Of a stretch of DNA of 62,608 nt, positions 45,954 through 55,506 are shown one piece after another. The stretch comes from Candidatus Kurthia intestinigallinarum (GTDB lineage: Bacteria > Bacillota > Bacilli > Bacillales_A > Planococcaceae): contig NZ_JTFC01000010.1 of the NCBI RefSeq assembly GCF_003991225.1, positions 1 to 62,608 of the forward strand, in the 5' to 3' direction. The notes beneath the pieces are model-generated. The model was not told the origin of the DNA and made no database searches. It was given only the letters and a program-made list of their open reading frames with translations. Position numbers and translations under genes: made by a program. Position 1 is the first letter of the stretch. Each line of letters starts with the position of its first letter.

Positions 45954-46218
45954 TAATAACACCTCGCTCAATATATTTTGAGAATGCAATCGTCCCAATA
46001 AATGATAGAATGCCAAGAATCAAAATAACTTCTAAATAAGCTGTCGTATTTTGAAGCAGCGAGATAATCGCAATCATCGACAACATATTAACACCAATCA
46101 TATCAAGCGCCACAACACGGTCTGGTAGTGTTGGGCCCTTTATGACACGATACAAGCAAATGACTACTGTAATCGTAAAGAAAATGAGCGCAATGGTAAG
46201 GATTCCTTTAATCATCAT
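45931..46218 (-). CDS. mrpF: Na+/H+ antiporter subunit F
   Basis: The 95-residue subunit has three membrane helices and the characteristic RVIKGPTLPDRVVALDMIGVN. It overlaps mrpE by 11 bp and mrpG by 23 bp, as usual in tightly packed mrp operons. Two adjacent ATG codons are possible starts. Confidence 0.93.
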   Translation of the reverse strand: MMIKGILTIALIFFTITVVICLYRVIKGPTLPDRVVALDMIGVNMLSMIAIISLLQNTTAYLEVILILGILSFIGTIAFSKYIERGVIIERKSNR

Positions 46219-46702
46219 AGCGACGTGTCACCTCCTTGATGGCATCTTCAAATGACTGCATCGATTTTAAAATCGACAGGCGTGTATCGCCCATATCCGT
46301 TGCATGAATATAAAATACATTCCCAGATGGTGATACTTCCATTACGACTGAGCCTGGCGTTAATGTAAGAAGTAATGCCAGTGTCGTCACTTCTGTTTCA
46401 CTTTTTAAATCGGTTTTATACGTAAAAATTCCCGGTGTAATATCCATTTTCGGGCTTAAAATTTGCTTGAAAACGAGAATACTCGACATGATTAGTTCTC
46501 TTAAAAACAACAGAATTAATTTAATAATAGCTACGACACGACGCAAATAGAACGGTGTACCGAAGAAGCGATGCATTAAATAGAGCACGACGATGCCGAT
46601 TAAAAATCCACTAAAAAACGTCGTTAAATGGATTTTATTTTCATCCTTTAATAGCATCCATAGTACCGCGATAAATAAATTTAATAAAAACTGCGATGAC
46701 AT
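46208..46702 (-). CDS. mrpE: Na+/H+ antiporter subunit E
   Basis: The 164-residue subunit has N-terminal membrane helices and a cytoplasmic part with the family segment LALLLTLTPGSVVMEVS and FYIHATD. AGGAGGTG lies 9 bp before the ATG. Confidence 0.93.
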   Translation of the reverse strand: MSSQFLLNLFIAVLWMLLKDENKIHLTTFFSGFLIGIVVLYLMHRFFGTPFYLRRVVAIIKLILLFLRELIMSSILVFKQILSPKMDITPGIFTYKTDLKSETEVTTLALLLTLTPGSVVMEVSPSGNVFYIHATDMGDTRLSILKSMQSFEDAIKEVTRRYDD

Positions 46703-46716
46703 ATTTCGTACACCTC

Positions 46717-48195
46717 CTACTTTCCTAAAATCGCTTCTATATAAATCGATGGGTCTGCGAGTACCCGCGCCGCATCCGTCACATATGGTAATACCATTTC
46801 TGCACTTGTTCCTAAATAAAGCGATACAGCACCAAGGACAACGATGGATAAAAGCATTGGCTTTGGTAGCTTAACCTTATCTTCATCTGCAATCATCGTT
46901 TCACCGAAAATCGCATGTAGCATCACGCGCAGCAATGAATATAAGATAATGACACTTGCGCCAAATCCAATTGCAAGTGACACATAAGAACCTGAGGCAA
47001 CAAGCCCTTCACCCATCATAACTTTCCCAACGAAGCCGCTAAACGGTGGCATCCCAGTCAACGACACCATGACCACTAAAAACATCCAGCCGAATAACGG
47101 ATAATGACGAATCAGACCGCTCATATCGTCATAGCGCTCCTGCTTCGTTAAATAAATCATCGTGCCACAAATTAAGAACAGCATCGCCTTGCCGACCATA
47201 TCATGCATCATATAATAAATAGCCCCTGCATAAGCCGCTTCATTATTTGCGCCAAGTGCTAGTAATACAAAGCCGACACCAATGATGACATTAAACGCCG
47301 CAATTTGGCGAATATCTCGGTAAGCGAGTGCGCCAAGTGACCCCGCAATTAGCGTAATAATCGCCATAATGGTAATAAGCTGATGCGTGATTTCCGGTTG
47401 CGCCGTAAACATTAACGTAAATGTTCGAATAATCGCATACATCCCTACCTTCGTCAGCAGGGCCCCAAACATCGCCGCAATCGGCACAGGAGGCACGCTG
47501 TACGAACCAGGTAGCCAGAAGAACAGCAGTAAGCCACCCTTTAAAGCAAACACAATTAAGAAAAATAGTGCGATCGTCGTAATCAGTGGGTCTGACCCGA
47601 CCTCTTGGACACGCTGTGCAATATGTGCCATATTTAGCGTTCCGATTGTGCCGTATAAAAAGGCAATCGCTACAAGGAATAGCCATGACGCGATAATATT
47701 TGTGATAACGTATTTCAATGATTCGCGTAGCTGCTCTGTACGACCACCAAGTGCGATGAGCGCATAAGAGGCCAGTAGCATCACTTCAAAGCACACGAAT
47801 AAGTTAAAAATATCGCCTGTTAAAAACGAGCCATTTACCCCTGCAAGCATCAGCAACATTAAGGGATACGCAAACATGCGCTCATAGCGTGCTGAGAACG
47901 AGCTAAAAGCATATACCATACAAAATAGCGTCACAATCGTTGCAATTAATACGAGTAATACCGCAAATGGATCCGCTACAAATAAAATGCCAAATGGTGG
48001 TTGCCAGCCGCCGAAATCAAGGCGTAAAATCCCATCTGTATGCACATGTTGTAACAGCACAATGCTCATGCCAATCATTACAAGAAGTGTCACCACAACG
48101 AGTACGCGCTGTACATAGCGGTAGTTACGTAAGAAAATGAGTAGCACTGCCATAAGAATTGGGAGCACAAGTGGCATCGCCATCAAGTTAGTCAT
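46717..48195 (-). CDS. mrpD: Na+/H+ antiporter subunit D
   Basis: The 492-residue subunit has about 14 membrane helices and is related to NuoN/NuoM of complex I. It includes the LLASYALIALGG region, a Lys-containing ALKGGLLLFFWLPGSY helix and MPPFSGFVGK. It is one of two proton-channel-like subunits. ATG 48195 follows GCGAGGTG by 6 bp; it overlaps mrpC by 8 bp. Confidence 0.94.
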   Translation of the reverse strand: MTNLMAMPLVLPILMAVLLIFLRNYRYVQRVLVVVTLLVMIGMSIVLLQHVHTDGILRLDFGGWQPPFGILFVADPFAVLLVLIATIVTLFCMVYAFSSFSARYERMFAYPLMLLMLAGVNGSFLTGDIFNLFVCFEVMLLASYALIALGGRTEQLRESLKYVITNIIASWLFLVAIAFLYGTIGTLNMAHIAQRVQEVGSDPLITTIALFFLIVFALKGGLLLFFWLPGSYSVPPVPIAAMFGALLTKVGMYAIIRTFTLMFTAQPEITHQLITIMAIITLIAGSLGALAYRDIRQIAAFNVIIGVGFVLLALGANNEAAYAGAIYYMMHDMVGKAMLFLICGTMIYLTKQERYDDMSGLIRHYPLFGWMFLVVMVSLTGMPPFSGFVGKVMMGEGLVASGSYVSLAIGFGASVIILYSLLRVMLHAIFGETMIADEDKVKLPKPMLLSIVVLGAVSLYLGTSAEMVLPYVTDAARVLADPSIYIEAILGK

Positions 48196-48532
48196 ACTCA
48201 TCACCTCGCAACTTTTCTAAATCGTCGGTACCATTTGTTTTATAGGCACGAAATGCGAGCACAAGCACAAAAGCCGTCACCGCAAAGCTAATGACAATCG
48301 CCGTTAAAATCAAGGCTTGTGGTAGCGCATCTGTATACGGGCCATCTGCGGTTTGATTACCAAGCAGTGGTGCCTCCCCTTTTTTCACTTCACCAATTGT
48401 TAAAATTAATAAATGCACCGCATGAGATAATACGGCAGTCCCTAAAATCACGCGAATGACATTGCGTGATAATACTAAATAAGTGGCGACAGAGACGAGT
48501 ACGCCAATTAATAAAATCATTAACGTTTCCAT
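48188..48532 (-). CDS. mrpC: Na+/H+ antiporter subunit C
   Basis: The 114-residue subunit has three membrane helices and resembles NuoK, with LSHAVHLLILT and DALPQALILTAIVISFA as family marks. Its start overlaps the mrpB stop by one base (TAATG). Confidence 0.94.
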   Translation of the reverse strand: METLMILLIGVLVSVATYLVLSRNVIRVILGTAVLSHAVHLLILTIGEVKKGEAPLLGNQTADGPYTDALPQALILTAIVISFAVTAFVLVLAFRAYKTNGTDDLEKLRGDEYD

Positions 48533-48960
48533 TAGTCTCCGTCCCCCTCTGCAATACTTACGATGATTGTCATAACGACACCAACAACCGTTAGCGCTAC
48601 GCCAAGCTCAAATAGCATCACCGTACCAAGTTCCTTTTCACCAAGCAGTGGAATATGGAATTTCTTTGCTGCTTGCGTTAAAAAATCGACGCCGAATAAT
48701 ACCGAGCCAAAGCCTGTACCGACTGCTAAGAAGACGCCTAGCGCGGCCACTTTTTTAAAGTCGACAGGAATGCCTTTTTTCACTTTTTCAATGTCGAATG
48801 TGACATATAATAATACGAAAGCTGACGCGATGACTAAGCCACCGATAAAGCCGCCCCCTGGCGAATAATGCCCTGCGAAAAATAAATAAATCGCTAGCGT
48901 TAAAATAATAAATACGACAAAGCGTACGACCGTCCGTAAAATGACATCATTAATTCTCAT
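48532..48960 (-). CDS. mrpB: Na+/H+ antiporter subunit B
   Basis: The 142-residue subunit has four membrane helices, with FFAGHYSPGGGFIGGLVIASAF as the family motif region (GHYSPGGGFIGG). It overlaps mrpA by 11 bp. Confidence 0.94.
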   Translation of the reverse strand: MRINDVILRTVVRFVVFIILTLAIYLFFAGHYSPGGGFIGGLVIASAFVLLYVTFDIEKVKKGIPVDFKKVAALGVFLAVGTGFGSVLFGVDFLTQAAKKFHIPLLGEKELGTVMLFELGVALTVVGVVMTIIVSIAEGDGD

Positions 48961-51355
48961 GGCGGTCGTCCCCCTTCTTCGTTCTAAATTTAATCATCGT
49001 ATAGACGCCAATTCCCGCGATGCATAGAACAACAACTTCAAGCATTGTATCAAATGCACGGAAATCACCTAAAATCGTATTAACGATATTTTTACCACCC
49101 GCAAGCTCATAGGCATTTTCAAAGAATGACGAGATGGTTTTAAATTCATTGAAGTATAAAACGGATAACGATACCGCAACAACAAGCAAGCCAACTAAAA
49201 TCGAAATTGTCGCATTCGTCATTTTTTGGCGATGCGATGTTTTCTCCGGCTTCCATGTTGGTAAATACGTGAAGCATAGTAGGAACAGTACCGTTGTTAC
49301 CGACTCTACAATAAGCTGTGTCAGCGCTAAATCTGGTGCGCGGAAAATAACGAAGAAGAGCGAAATTCCAAAGCCGACAACACCATTTAAAACTGTCGCT
49401 GTGACACACGATTTCGCAAACAGCATCGCTACTGCCGCCACTGCCATTACAAGTACAAGTAATACCTCATACACATGAATCTCCGCATTATTTTCCATGC
49501 TAAAGCGGAAAGTATCACTAAAGGCAAAGTAGCTGCCAACGACTAAAATTAAAAAGCCATACATATACAATGAATAATGACGCAGCGACCCCGTCATATA
49601 TAATTTCGTAATAAAGGATGACACATTTTCACCCTCAGCCAATACACGATTAAATGCATTGTTTAATGTGAATTGTGCCGGAATCGTATTGTAGATATTG
49701 CGCCATTTTGATAATGTCGCATACAATACAAAACCAAAAACAACGACACCAATCGTCATCCATAGCTCTGTATTAAAGCCATGCCATGCATAGACATGCG
49801 GCGTCATATCCGTCATTGATGCAAGCCCTGGATAAACGCTCAGCATTGCCGGTGCCAAAATGTATTTTGCGAGCACATTTGGAAAGAAGAAAATCGCAAT
49901 GACGAAAAATACGAGCACGAATGGCGAAATCAGCATGCCAATTGGCGCCTCGTGAATATGACGATCTTGTGGTAGTTTTTCCGTCGTACCAAAGAATGTT
50001 TTAAAAATAATAATCATGCAATAAATAAACGTAAAGACACTCGCTACCCAGGCAATGACTGGTACAAGCGCTGTTGCACTTGAAAGCGTAAAGATATCAA
50101 ATTCAGCAACCTTTAGTGCCGATGTTAAAAACATTTCCTTACTCAAAAAGCCGTTAAAAGGTGGTAACCCCGCCATCGACATACTGCCAATCACAGCGAT
50201 TGTAAATGTCGCTGGCATAATCGTCATCAGGCCACCAAGTCGGCGAATATCACGCGTTCCCGCTTCATGGTCAATAATGCCGACCATCATAAATAGCGCC
50301 CCTTTAAAGGTCGAGTGATTCATTAAATGGAATAGCGCAGCAAACGCTGCCTGCGTATAAATAATCGTAGACGCATCAATATCTACATGAAACGCTAGAG
50401 AACCCATACCAAAAAGACTCATGATTAAACCAAGCTGACTGACCGTTGAAAATGCAAGTAGCGCCTTCAAATCGGTCTGCTTCACCGCATTAAATGAACC
50501 CCAAAACAGCGTAATCAGTCCGACAATCGTTACCGTCCAAAACCACGTCAAATCGTAGGCGAATACTGGCGTCAAACGAGCGACGACATAAATCCCCGCC
50601 TTTACCATTGTTGCGGAATGAAGATACGCACTCACTGGCGTTGGTGCCTCCATCGCATCCGGTAACCAAATATGGAACGGGAACTGCGCTGATTTTGTAA
50701 ATGCACCAAGTAATACACAAATCATTGCTGGAATGAAAAGTGACTCATTCGTAAGCGCTGGCATCTCAGCAATGATTTCACGGATGCTGAAGCTGTCCGT
50801 CATCGCGTGCAGCATAATAAAGCCTGCTAACATCGCGATACCACCCGATACGGTAATAAGCATTGATTTTCGTGCGCCTGCCTTCGAAGCACGTCGATGA
50901 TGCCAAAAAGCGATTAATAGGAATGACGACACACTCGTTAATTCCCAAAATGCATAAAGCACCATCAAGTTGTCTGAGAACACGACGCCGAGCATCGCAC
51001 CCATGAATAATAGTAAATAGCAATAAAAGTTATGAAGTGCCTCTTTTGTGGATAAATAAAAGATAGAGTATAACACGACGAGTGCCCCTACCCCCGAAAT
51101 TAATAACCCAAAAATCATACTTAGACCATCTAAGTAGGTTGTAAAATTAATGCCGAGCGATGGCATCCACTCATATGTATACGTTCGTGTTTCACCTGAG
51201 GAAATCAGTGGAATAAACCGAGCAAGTAGAATAAATACAGTCACTGGCACGAGCAATACGAGCCAGCCGATTTTTATTTTTGTGAAAAGTTTATAAATAA
51301 ATGGAATAAGTGCAGCCATTAGTAATGGTAAAATAATCGCTAAATGAATCGTCAC
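48950..51355 (-). CDS. mrpA: Na+/H+ antiporter subunit A
   Basis: The 801-residue subunit is the largest of the complex and resembles NuoL, with about 20 membrane helices. Marks include the LMVLYAFWELTSVSSFLLI segment, HIWLPDAMEAPTPVSAYLHS, and a C-terminal MrpB-like extension (FRAPDLALTQLIVESVTTVLF). The full A-G order indicates a complete complex for Na+ export and cytoplasmic pH control. The start is GTG at 51355 after AAGGGGGA. It is divergent from the Usp-like gene; the 280-bp spacer holds AT-rich control sequence without a gene. Confidence 0.94.
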   Translation of the reverse strand: MTIHLAIILPLLMAALIPFIYKLFTKIKIGWLVLLVPVTVFILLARFIPLISSGETRTYTYEWMPSLGINFTTYLDGLSMIFGLLISGVGALVVLYSIFYLSTKEALHNFYCYLLLFMGAMLGVVFSDNLMVLYAFWELTSVSSFLLIAFWHHRRASKAGARKSMLITVSGGIAMLAGFIMLHAMTDSFSIREIIAEMPALTNESLFIPAMICVLLGAFTKSAQFPFHIWLPDAMEAPTPVSAYLHSATMVKAGIYVVARLTPVFAYDLTWFWTVTIVGLITLFWGSFNAVKQTDLKALLAFSTVSQLGLIMSLFGMGSLAFHVDIDASTIIYTQAAFAALFHLMNHSTFKGALFMMVGIIDHEAGTRDIRRLGGLMTIMPATFTIAVIGSMSMAGLPPFNGFLSKEMFLTSALKVAEFDIFTLSSATALVPVIAWVASVFTFIYCMIIIFKTFFGTTEKLPQDRHIHEAPIGMLISPFVLVFFVIAIFFFPNVLAKYILAPAMLSVYPGLASMTDMTPHVYAWHGFNTELWMTIGVVVFGFVLYATLSKWRNIYNTIPAQFTLNNAFNRVLAEGENVSSFITKLYMTGSLRHYSLYMYGFLILVVGSYFAFSDTFRFSMENNAEIHVYEVLLVLVMAVAAVAMLFAKSCVTATVLNGVVGFGISLFFVIFRAPDLALTQLIVESVTTVLFLLCFTYLPTWKPEKTSHRQKMTNATISILVGLLVVAVSLSVLYFNEFKTISSFFENAYELAGGKNIVNTILGDFRAFDTMLEVVVLCIAGIGVYTMIKFRTKKGDDRHEN

Positions 51356-51638
51356 AAATCTTTTGTCCCCCTTTTGTAATTTACTTGACGTTACTGTGGT
51401 AACCCATCATAATAGAAAGCCATATAGAGAAAAAAGAACACCCTATTATTTTTCTTGCCTGAAACACCACATTAAAACACATAATAATAAGTACTATTTT
51501 GCACTTAAAAAATCTATTTTGTGTTATTTTTATACTAAAATTATACACAATCCTCTCGTGCTTTTCATTCAATGAGGGTTGCTTTTGCATGAAATTATAT
51601 TGAAAATACAAAAAATCGTTGAAAAGGTGGGAATTTCT

Positions 51639-52319
51639 GTGAAATATCTACGCGGACGTATGGATGAAAGCATTTTAGTATGTGTATACTACGGTCCAAA
51701 CGGAGAACGCTTAATTCGCAGAGGGCATGAAATCGCGCAAATGCTCGATTGCCCTTTATATGTACTAACAATCGATCGTCTACCATTAGATGAAATCGAC
51801 TCAACAAAACGTGATAGTATCGAGCATTGGCAAAAACTTTGTGACGAGCTTGAGGTTGAGGAATTTATTATTAAAGATGATGAGGACCGCCCGATTCAGC
51901 GTGTCGTTGCAGAAGTTTGCCATGACCTAAATATTACGCAGGCTATCATTGGTCAAACGGCACAAAGTCGCTGGGAGGAAATCACGAAAGGCTCATTCGT
52001 CAATTTATTATTGCGTGCGTTGCCATTCGTTGATTTACACGTCGTGTCCGTTGAACGAGAGGTTGTCAATTCAAATGATGCGATGTTTGAAAAGGGTGCA
52101 CGCGCTTATTTAGTAAATGAAGACGACCGCTACAAAGTTACATTCGTATGTAAGAAAAACGTCATTTGTGAGGGCATTTTCTTTAAAGAAATCGGGACGG
52201 ATTTTGAAAATGGTATCTTCAAATTTATGTACAAAGGTGCGCTGCATGAGGTACCAATTGATGAAGGCGCTGTCGACGAGCTAGACGCGAAAAAATTACC
52301 AGAATTTGAATCAGCATAA
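51639..52319 (+). CDS. Usp/KdpD-like universal stress domain protein
   Basis: The 226-residue protein has an N-terminal Usp-type Rossmann domain of the sort found in KdpD (ESILVCVYYGPNGERLIRRG, CPLYVLTIDR, AIIGQTAQSRWEEITKGSFVN with the phosphate-loop-like G-S). The last ~80 residues are a separate small domain (YLVNEDDRYKVTFVCKKN). The start is GTG at 51639, 7 bp after AAGGTGGG. Being divergent from the Mrp antiporter suggests a role in ion or pH stress, which is inference. Confidence 0.75.
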   Translation: MKYLRGRMDESILVCVYYGPNGERLIRRGHEIAQMLDCPLYVLTIDRLPLDEIDSTKRDSIEHWQKLCDELEVEEFIIKDDEDRPIQRVVAEVCHDLNITQAIIGQTAQSRWEEITKGSFVNLLLRALPFVDLHVVSVEREVVNSNDAMFEKGARAYLVNEDDRYKVTFVCKKNVICEGIFFKEIGTDFENGIFKFMYKGALHEVPIDEGAVDELDAKKLPEFESA

Positions 52320-52321
52320 AT

Positions 52322-52465
52322 AAGAAGAGATTGGAAAAGACGTGTAAAAACAACCGCTCCGATGAGCATAAAAAAACCGGAATTGCGCTGTGGCGCGGTT
52401 CCGGTTTTTCGTTGCGAACACGAAAAAAGAAAAAGGACGTATGTTGTCCTAACCGCTTCTTTTTC
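52322..52465 (+). repeat. Convergent-junction repeat, copy F
   Basis: Same orientation as A and B, with central hairpin at about 52370-52409 and more diverged outer arms (AAGAGATTGGAA / TTGTCCTAACCGCTTCTT). It fills the gap between the convergent Usp and MFS genes. Confidence 0.82.
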
Positions 52466-52466
52466 G

Positions 52467-53663
52467 TTATACTTTGCGGTCGTTTGGCATCCAAAAGCCA
52501 ACAATCCCGAGTAGGGGCAGGAAACTGACAATTTGCATCGTCGCCATAATGCCTATATGGTCCATCAGCATACCAATGACGACAGAGCCGAGTGCACCCA
52601 TCCCAAACGATAAGCCAACCGTTAAACCAGACATCATACCGATTTTATCTGGCATCAGCTCCTGTGCGTAAACAACCGTTACAGAAAAGCTAAGCATAAT
52701 GCTAAAACCGATAATAAAGGCAAGGATCCATGCGCCCCAAAGTGGCACATATGGCAACATAATCGCAAATGGCATCGGAATAATCATCGACGCCATAATA
52801 ACGGTCTTACTGCCAATGCGGTCTGCAAGTGGTCCGCCGAAGAACGTGCCGAGTGCGCCAAAGAATAAAAAGACAAATACGACAATTTGCGCTGATTTCA
52901 CATGTAAATCATAGTGATCCATCAAGTGGAAAACATAGAAGTTTGTGATGTTCGCCACGTAAAAGGACCGTATAAATAATAAAAATAATAAGAGGCCAAG
53001 TGCAACATATACTTGCTTCTTCGACAATGCCGTAAATTTAGAAATGAGCGTACGCTTTTTATTTGAACGTTTTTCTTCTTCTAATACACCACGGTACCAA
53101 AGGGCAATGCGCGATAACACAAAAATCCCAACGGCTGATACGATTAAAAACCATGCCGCACCGATTTGACCAAATGGTACAAGTACGAATGCGCTAATTA
53201 ATGGTGCGAGTGACTGACCAATATTGCCACCTACTTGGTAAATCGACTGCGCGAGTCCACGCTTTGAGCCCGCCGCCATAAACGACACCTTTGAGCCCTC
53301 TGGATGAAAAATCGCAGAGCCAAATCCTAAGAAAATCATCGACACAATAATCCATGTATAGCTTGGTGCAAGCGCAAGTCCGAGTATGCCGACAGACGAC
53401 GAAATCATCGCTAGCGGTAACCAAAATGGCTTCGGCTGCTTGTCACTGTAGTACCCAAATACCGGCTGCAGTACCGATGCAATCATCTGCAGTGTAAATG
53501 TAATAAAGCCAAGCTGTGTGAACGTTAAGCCGAGCTCCTTTTCAAGCACCGGAAACATCGCTGGCACAACGGCTTGTAATGTATCATTAAATAAATGGCA
53601 AAATCCAATCGCTAAAATAATTGGATAAATTGGATTTCCGGTCACCCCTGTTGTCTTATTCAT
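52467..53663 (-). CDS. MFS transporter, fosmidomycin-resistance (Fsr) type
   Basis: The 398-residue protein has 12 membrane segments. GFCHLFNDTLQAVVPAMFP in the first helix and GFGSAIFHPEGSKV in the fourth are marks of the Fsr group of MFS exporters. The natural substrate is unknown; drug or metabolite export is likely. A GAGGAGGGGGAG site precedes the ATG. Confidence 0.87.
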   Translation of the reverse strand: MNKTTGVTGNPIYPIILAIGFCHLFNDTLQAVVPAMFPVLEKELGLTFTQLGFITFTLQMIASVLQPVFGYYSDKQPKPFWLPLAMISSSVGILGLALAPSYTWIIVSMIFLGFGSAIFHPEGSKVSFMAAGSKRGLAQSIYQVGGNIGQSLAPLISAFVLVPFGQIGAAWFLIVSAVGIFVLSRIALWYRGVLEEEKRSNKKRTLISKFTALSKKQVYVALGLLLFLLFIRSFYVANITNFYVFHLMDHYDLHVKSAQIVVFVFLFFGALGTFFGGPLADRIGSKTVIMASMIIPMPFAIMLPYVPLWGAWILAFIIGFSIMLSFSVTVVYAQELMPDKIGMMSGLTVGLSFGMGALGSVVIGMLMDHIGIMATMQIVSFLPLLGIVGFWMPNDRKV

Positions 53664-53722
53664 GAAATCTCCCCCTCCTCAGTATACAGAAAAATCTGTC
53701 AATTGTTGTTCGTTTTTTACCA

Positions 53723-53759
53723 CAAAAAAAGAGCAGCTCATTTTTGAGCTACTCCTCTA
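53723..53759 (-). terminator. Terminator after the PfkB kinase gene
   Basis: AGGAGTAGCTC / GAGCTGCTCTTTTTTT on the minus strand, just after the stop. Confidence 0.87.
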
Positions 53760-53764
53760 TAAAA

Positions 53765-54715
53765 TTACGCTTTAATTAATTGCTGAATATCTTTTAAATG
53801 TGGCATCGCTGTAATCGCGCCAGATTTAGTTGCGGCCATTGCACCTAATTGATTCGCAAAATAAACGTAATCAAAAGCTTGGTCTAATGTTGTTGGCATG
53901 CCTTCTAAATGGATTTGACGTAAAATCCCCGACATAAAGGCATCCCCAGCACCAGTTGTATCCACACAAACGATTTTAATTGATGGGACGTGACGTGTTT
54001 CACCGTTCATCACTAAGTAAGTGCCATTTGCGCCGACTGTAACCATCACAAGGCTAATATTATAGGCTGCTAATTTTTTAATACCTTCTTCAATTGTTTC
54101 TGCTTCCATTAAGAACAGTAGCTCTTCATCAGCTAGCTTTAACACATCTGCTTTTGATAAGAACTCAGCAATCGTATCATGGCATTGTTTTGGACTTTCC
54201 CAACGAAGCGGGCGAATATTCGCATCCATTGCGATAATCGCATCATGCTTCACAGCTAAATCAACCGCTTTTTTCGTCGTTTCAAGTGCTACCGGGTGAA
54301 ACATCGTATTGGAACAGAAGCTAAAGACAGAAGCTTTTTCAAACGCTTCTTCCACTAAAGAATCCGCTTCTACTTGTAAATCAGGTGTTTCATCAATATA
54401 GTTTGTAAACATGCGTTCATTGCCTTCTAATAAATGAACATCCACACTCGTTACGCGTTTCTCTGGAACGATTTTTGCATAATCTAAACGAACACCTTCC
54501 GACGTAATCTCATTGCGTACGAAATCAGATACCTCGTCATCACCTGTAACTGTAATTAATGCGGCCGGTGCGCCAATACGTGCTACGCCGGCTGCCACAT
54601 TAACCGTTGTTCCCCCTAAAAACTTCGTAAATGTTGTATTTGTTCGGTCGTTTGAAATAAAATCAACAAATGCGTCCCCATATAATAAAACGAATTCTTT
54701 TTTGGACTGTGTCAT
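53765..54715 (-). CDS. PfkB-family carbohydrate kinase, probably fructokinase
   Basis: The 316-residue kinase has the ribokinase-fold order: GDAFVDFI, the GGTTVNVAAGVARIGAPA substrate lid, FTNYIDETPDLQ, and the C-terminal ATP/catalytic motif DTTGAGDAFMSG with the catalytic Asp. Fructokinases of Bacillales are the closest resemblance, but ribokinase-type substrates cannot be excluded. It is a single gene without sugar transporters nearby. GAAGGAG precedes the ATG. Confidence 0.85.
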   Translation of the reverse strand: MTQSKKEFVLLYGDAFVDFISNDRTNTTFTKFLGGTTVNVAAGVARIGAPAALITVTGDDEVSDFVRNEITSEGVRLDYAKIVPEKRVTSVDVHLLEGNERMFTNYIDETPDLQVEADSLVEEAFEKASVFSFCSNTMFHPVALETTKKAVDLAVKHDAIIAMDANIRPLRWESPKQCHDTIAEFLSKADVLKLADEELLFLMEAETIEEGIKKLAAYNISLVMVTVGANGTYLVMNGETRHVPSIKIVCVDTTGAGDAFMSGILRQIHLEGMPTTLDQAFDYVYFANQLGAMAATKSGAITAMPHLKDIQQLIKA

Positions 54716-54869
54716 TGCTCTGCTCCTTCAAATTAATATGTCTCCTTATCGTACCATAGAAGTCTGACGACAGGAAAGGTACATGAAAAAGAATTACATC
54801 AATTTTTTCGAAAATGTGAAAATTAGCCTGTATGCTCTATGTCTATTGAACGCTTTTTTATGTTCTGTC

Positions 54870-54878
54870 TGCTATACT
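54870..54878 (+). promoter_or_regulatory. Extended -10 promoter of the GNAT gene
   Basis: TGCTATACT is an extended -10 element 25 bp before the GNAT ATG. No -35 at the right distance was found. Confidence 0.4.
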
Positions 54879-54902
54879 GCTTTGTAGAGGAGATGATTTT
54901 TC

Positions 54903-55469
54903 ATGGTAGTAACCATTCGACCAGCGAAGCCGGAAGATGGCGTACTTGCTGCGCCGTTAATCGTGGATGCAATTGATGAAATCGCAAACCACTTAACAGG
55001 TGAAGAGGATTCTGAGAAAGTATTAGAAATGTTAAATGTTTTATTTAAAGGTACAAAAAATCGCCACTCATACTTAAACACATATGTAGCAGAACTCGAT
55101 GGTGAGCTAGCAGGCATCATGGTCGTTTACGGCGGTGATAAAGCCGAAACACTCGATCACAACTTAGAAAAATGGCTAGCAGATAAAGGTGCACCGGTTC
55201 CAAAAATCGAAATCGAAGCGCGCCCTGATGAATTTTATATTGATACGATCTGTTCTTCACGCGCACATCGCGGACAAGGTATTGGCACAGCGCTGCTAAA
55301 CTATGCCGATGTTGTAGCGAAGGAAAAAGGCTATAAAAAAGTATCGCTAAGCGTTGAAAAACAAAAGGTCCGTGCACGTCAGTTATACGAACGTGTCGGC
55401 TTTAAATTTTCTGAGCCATGGATGATTATTGGCGAAGAATTTGACCATTTAGTAAAAGAATTGCATTAA
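54903..55469 (+). CDS. GNAT-family N-acetyltransferase
   Basis: The 188-residue protein has the GNAT acetyl-CoA site AHRGQGIGTALL and a C-terminal VEKQKVRARQLYERVGF motif. It transfers an acetyl group to an unknown amine. GAGGAGATG lies before the ATG. An N-terminal helical stretch (IDEIANHLTGEEDSEKVLEML) is typical of a Bacillales subgroup without a known substrate. Confidence 0.87.
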   Translation: MVVTIRPAKPEDGVLAAPLIVDAIDEIANHLTGEEDSEKVLEMLNVLFKGTKNRHSYLNTYVAELDGELAGIMVVYGGDKAETLDHNLEKWLADKGAPVPKIEIEARPDEFYIDTICSSRAHRGQGIGTALLNYADVVAKEKGYKKVSLSVEKQKVRARQLYERVGFKFSEPWMIIGEEFDHLVKELH

Positions 55470-55506
55470 AAAAAGAGGCGCGCAATCATGCGATGCCTCT
55501 TTTTTA
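55468..55506. terminator. Bidirectional terminator, short GATGCC-type hairpin
   Basis: AAAAAGAGGCGCGC / GCGATGCCTCTTTTTT between convergent genes. It belongs with the hairpins at 26467 and 31515. Confidence 0.85.

Noticed and set aside
47291-47686. 131-codon frame inside mrpD
   Set aside because: Same strand, different frame within a conserved gene; its Cys-rich product has no family resemblance.
51381-51415. TTGACG/CATAAT promoter-like pair upstream of the Usp gene
   Set aside because: More than 200 bp from the gene and with a poor -10; could be chance in AT-rich sequence.
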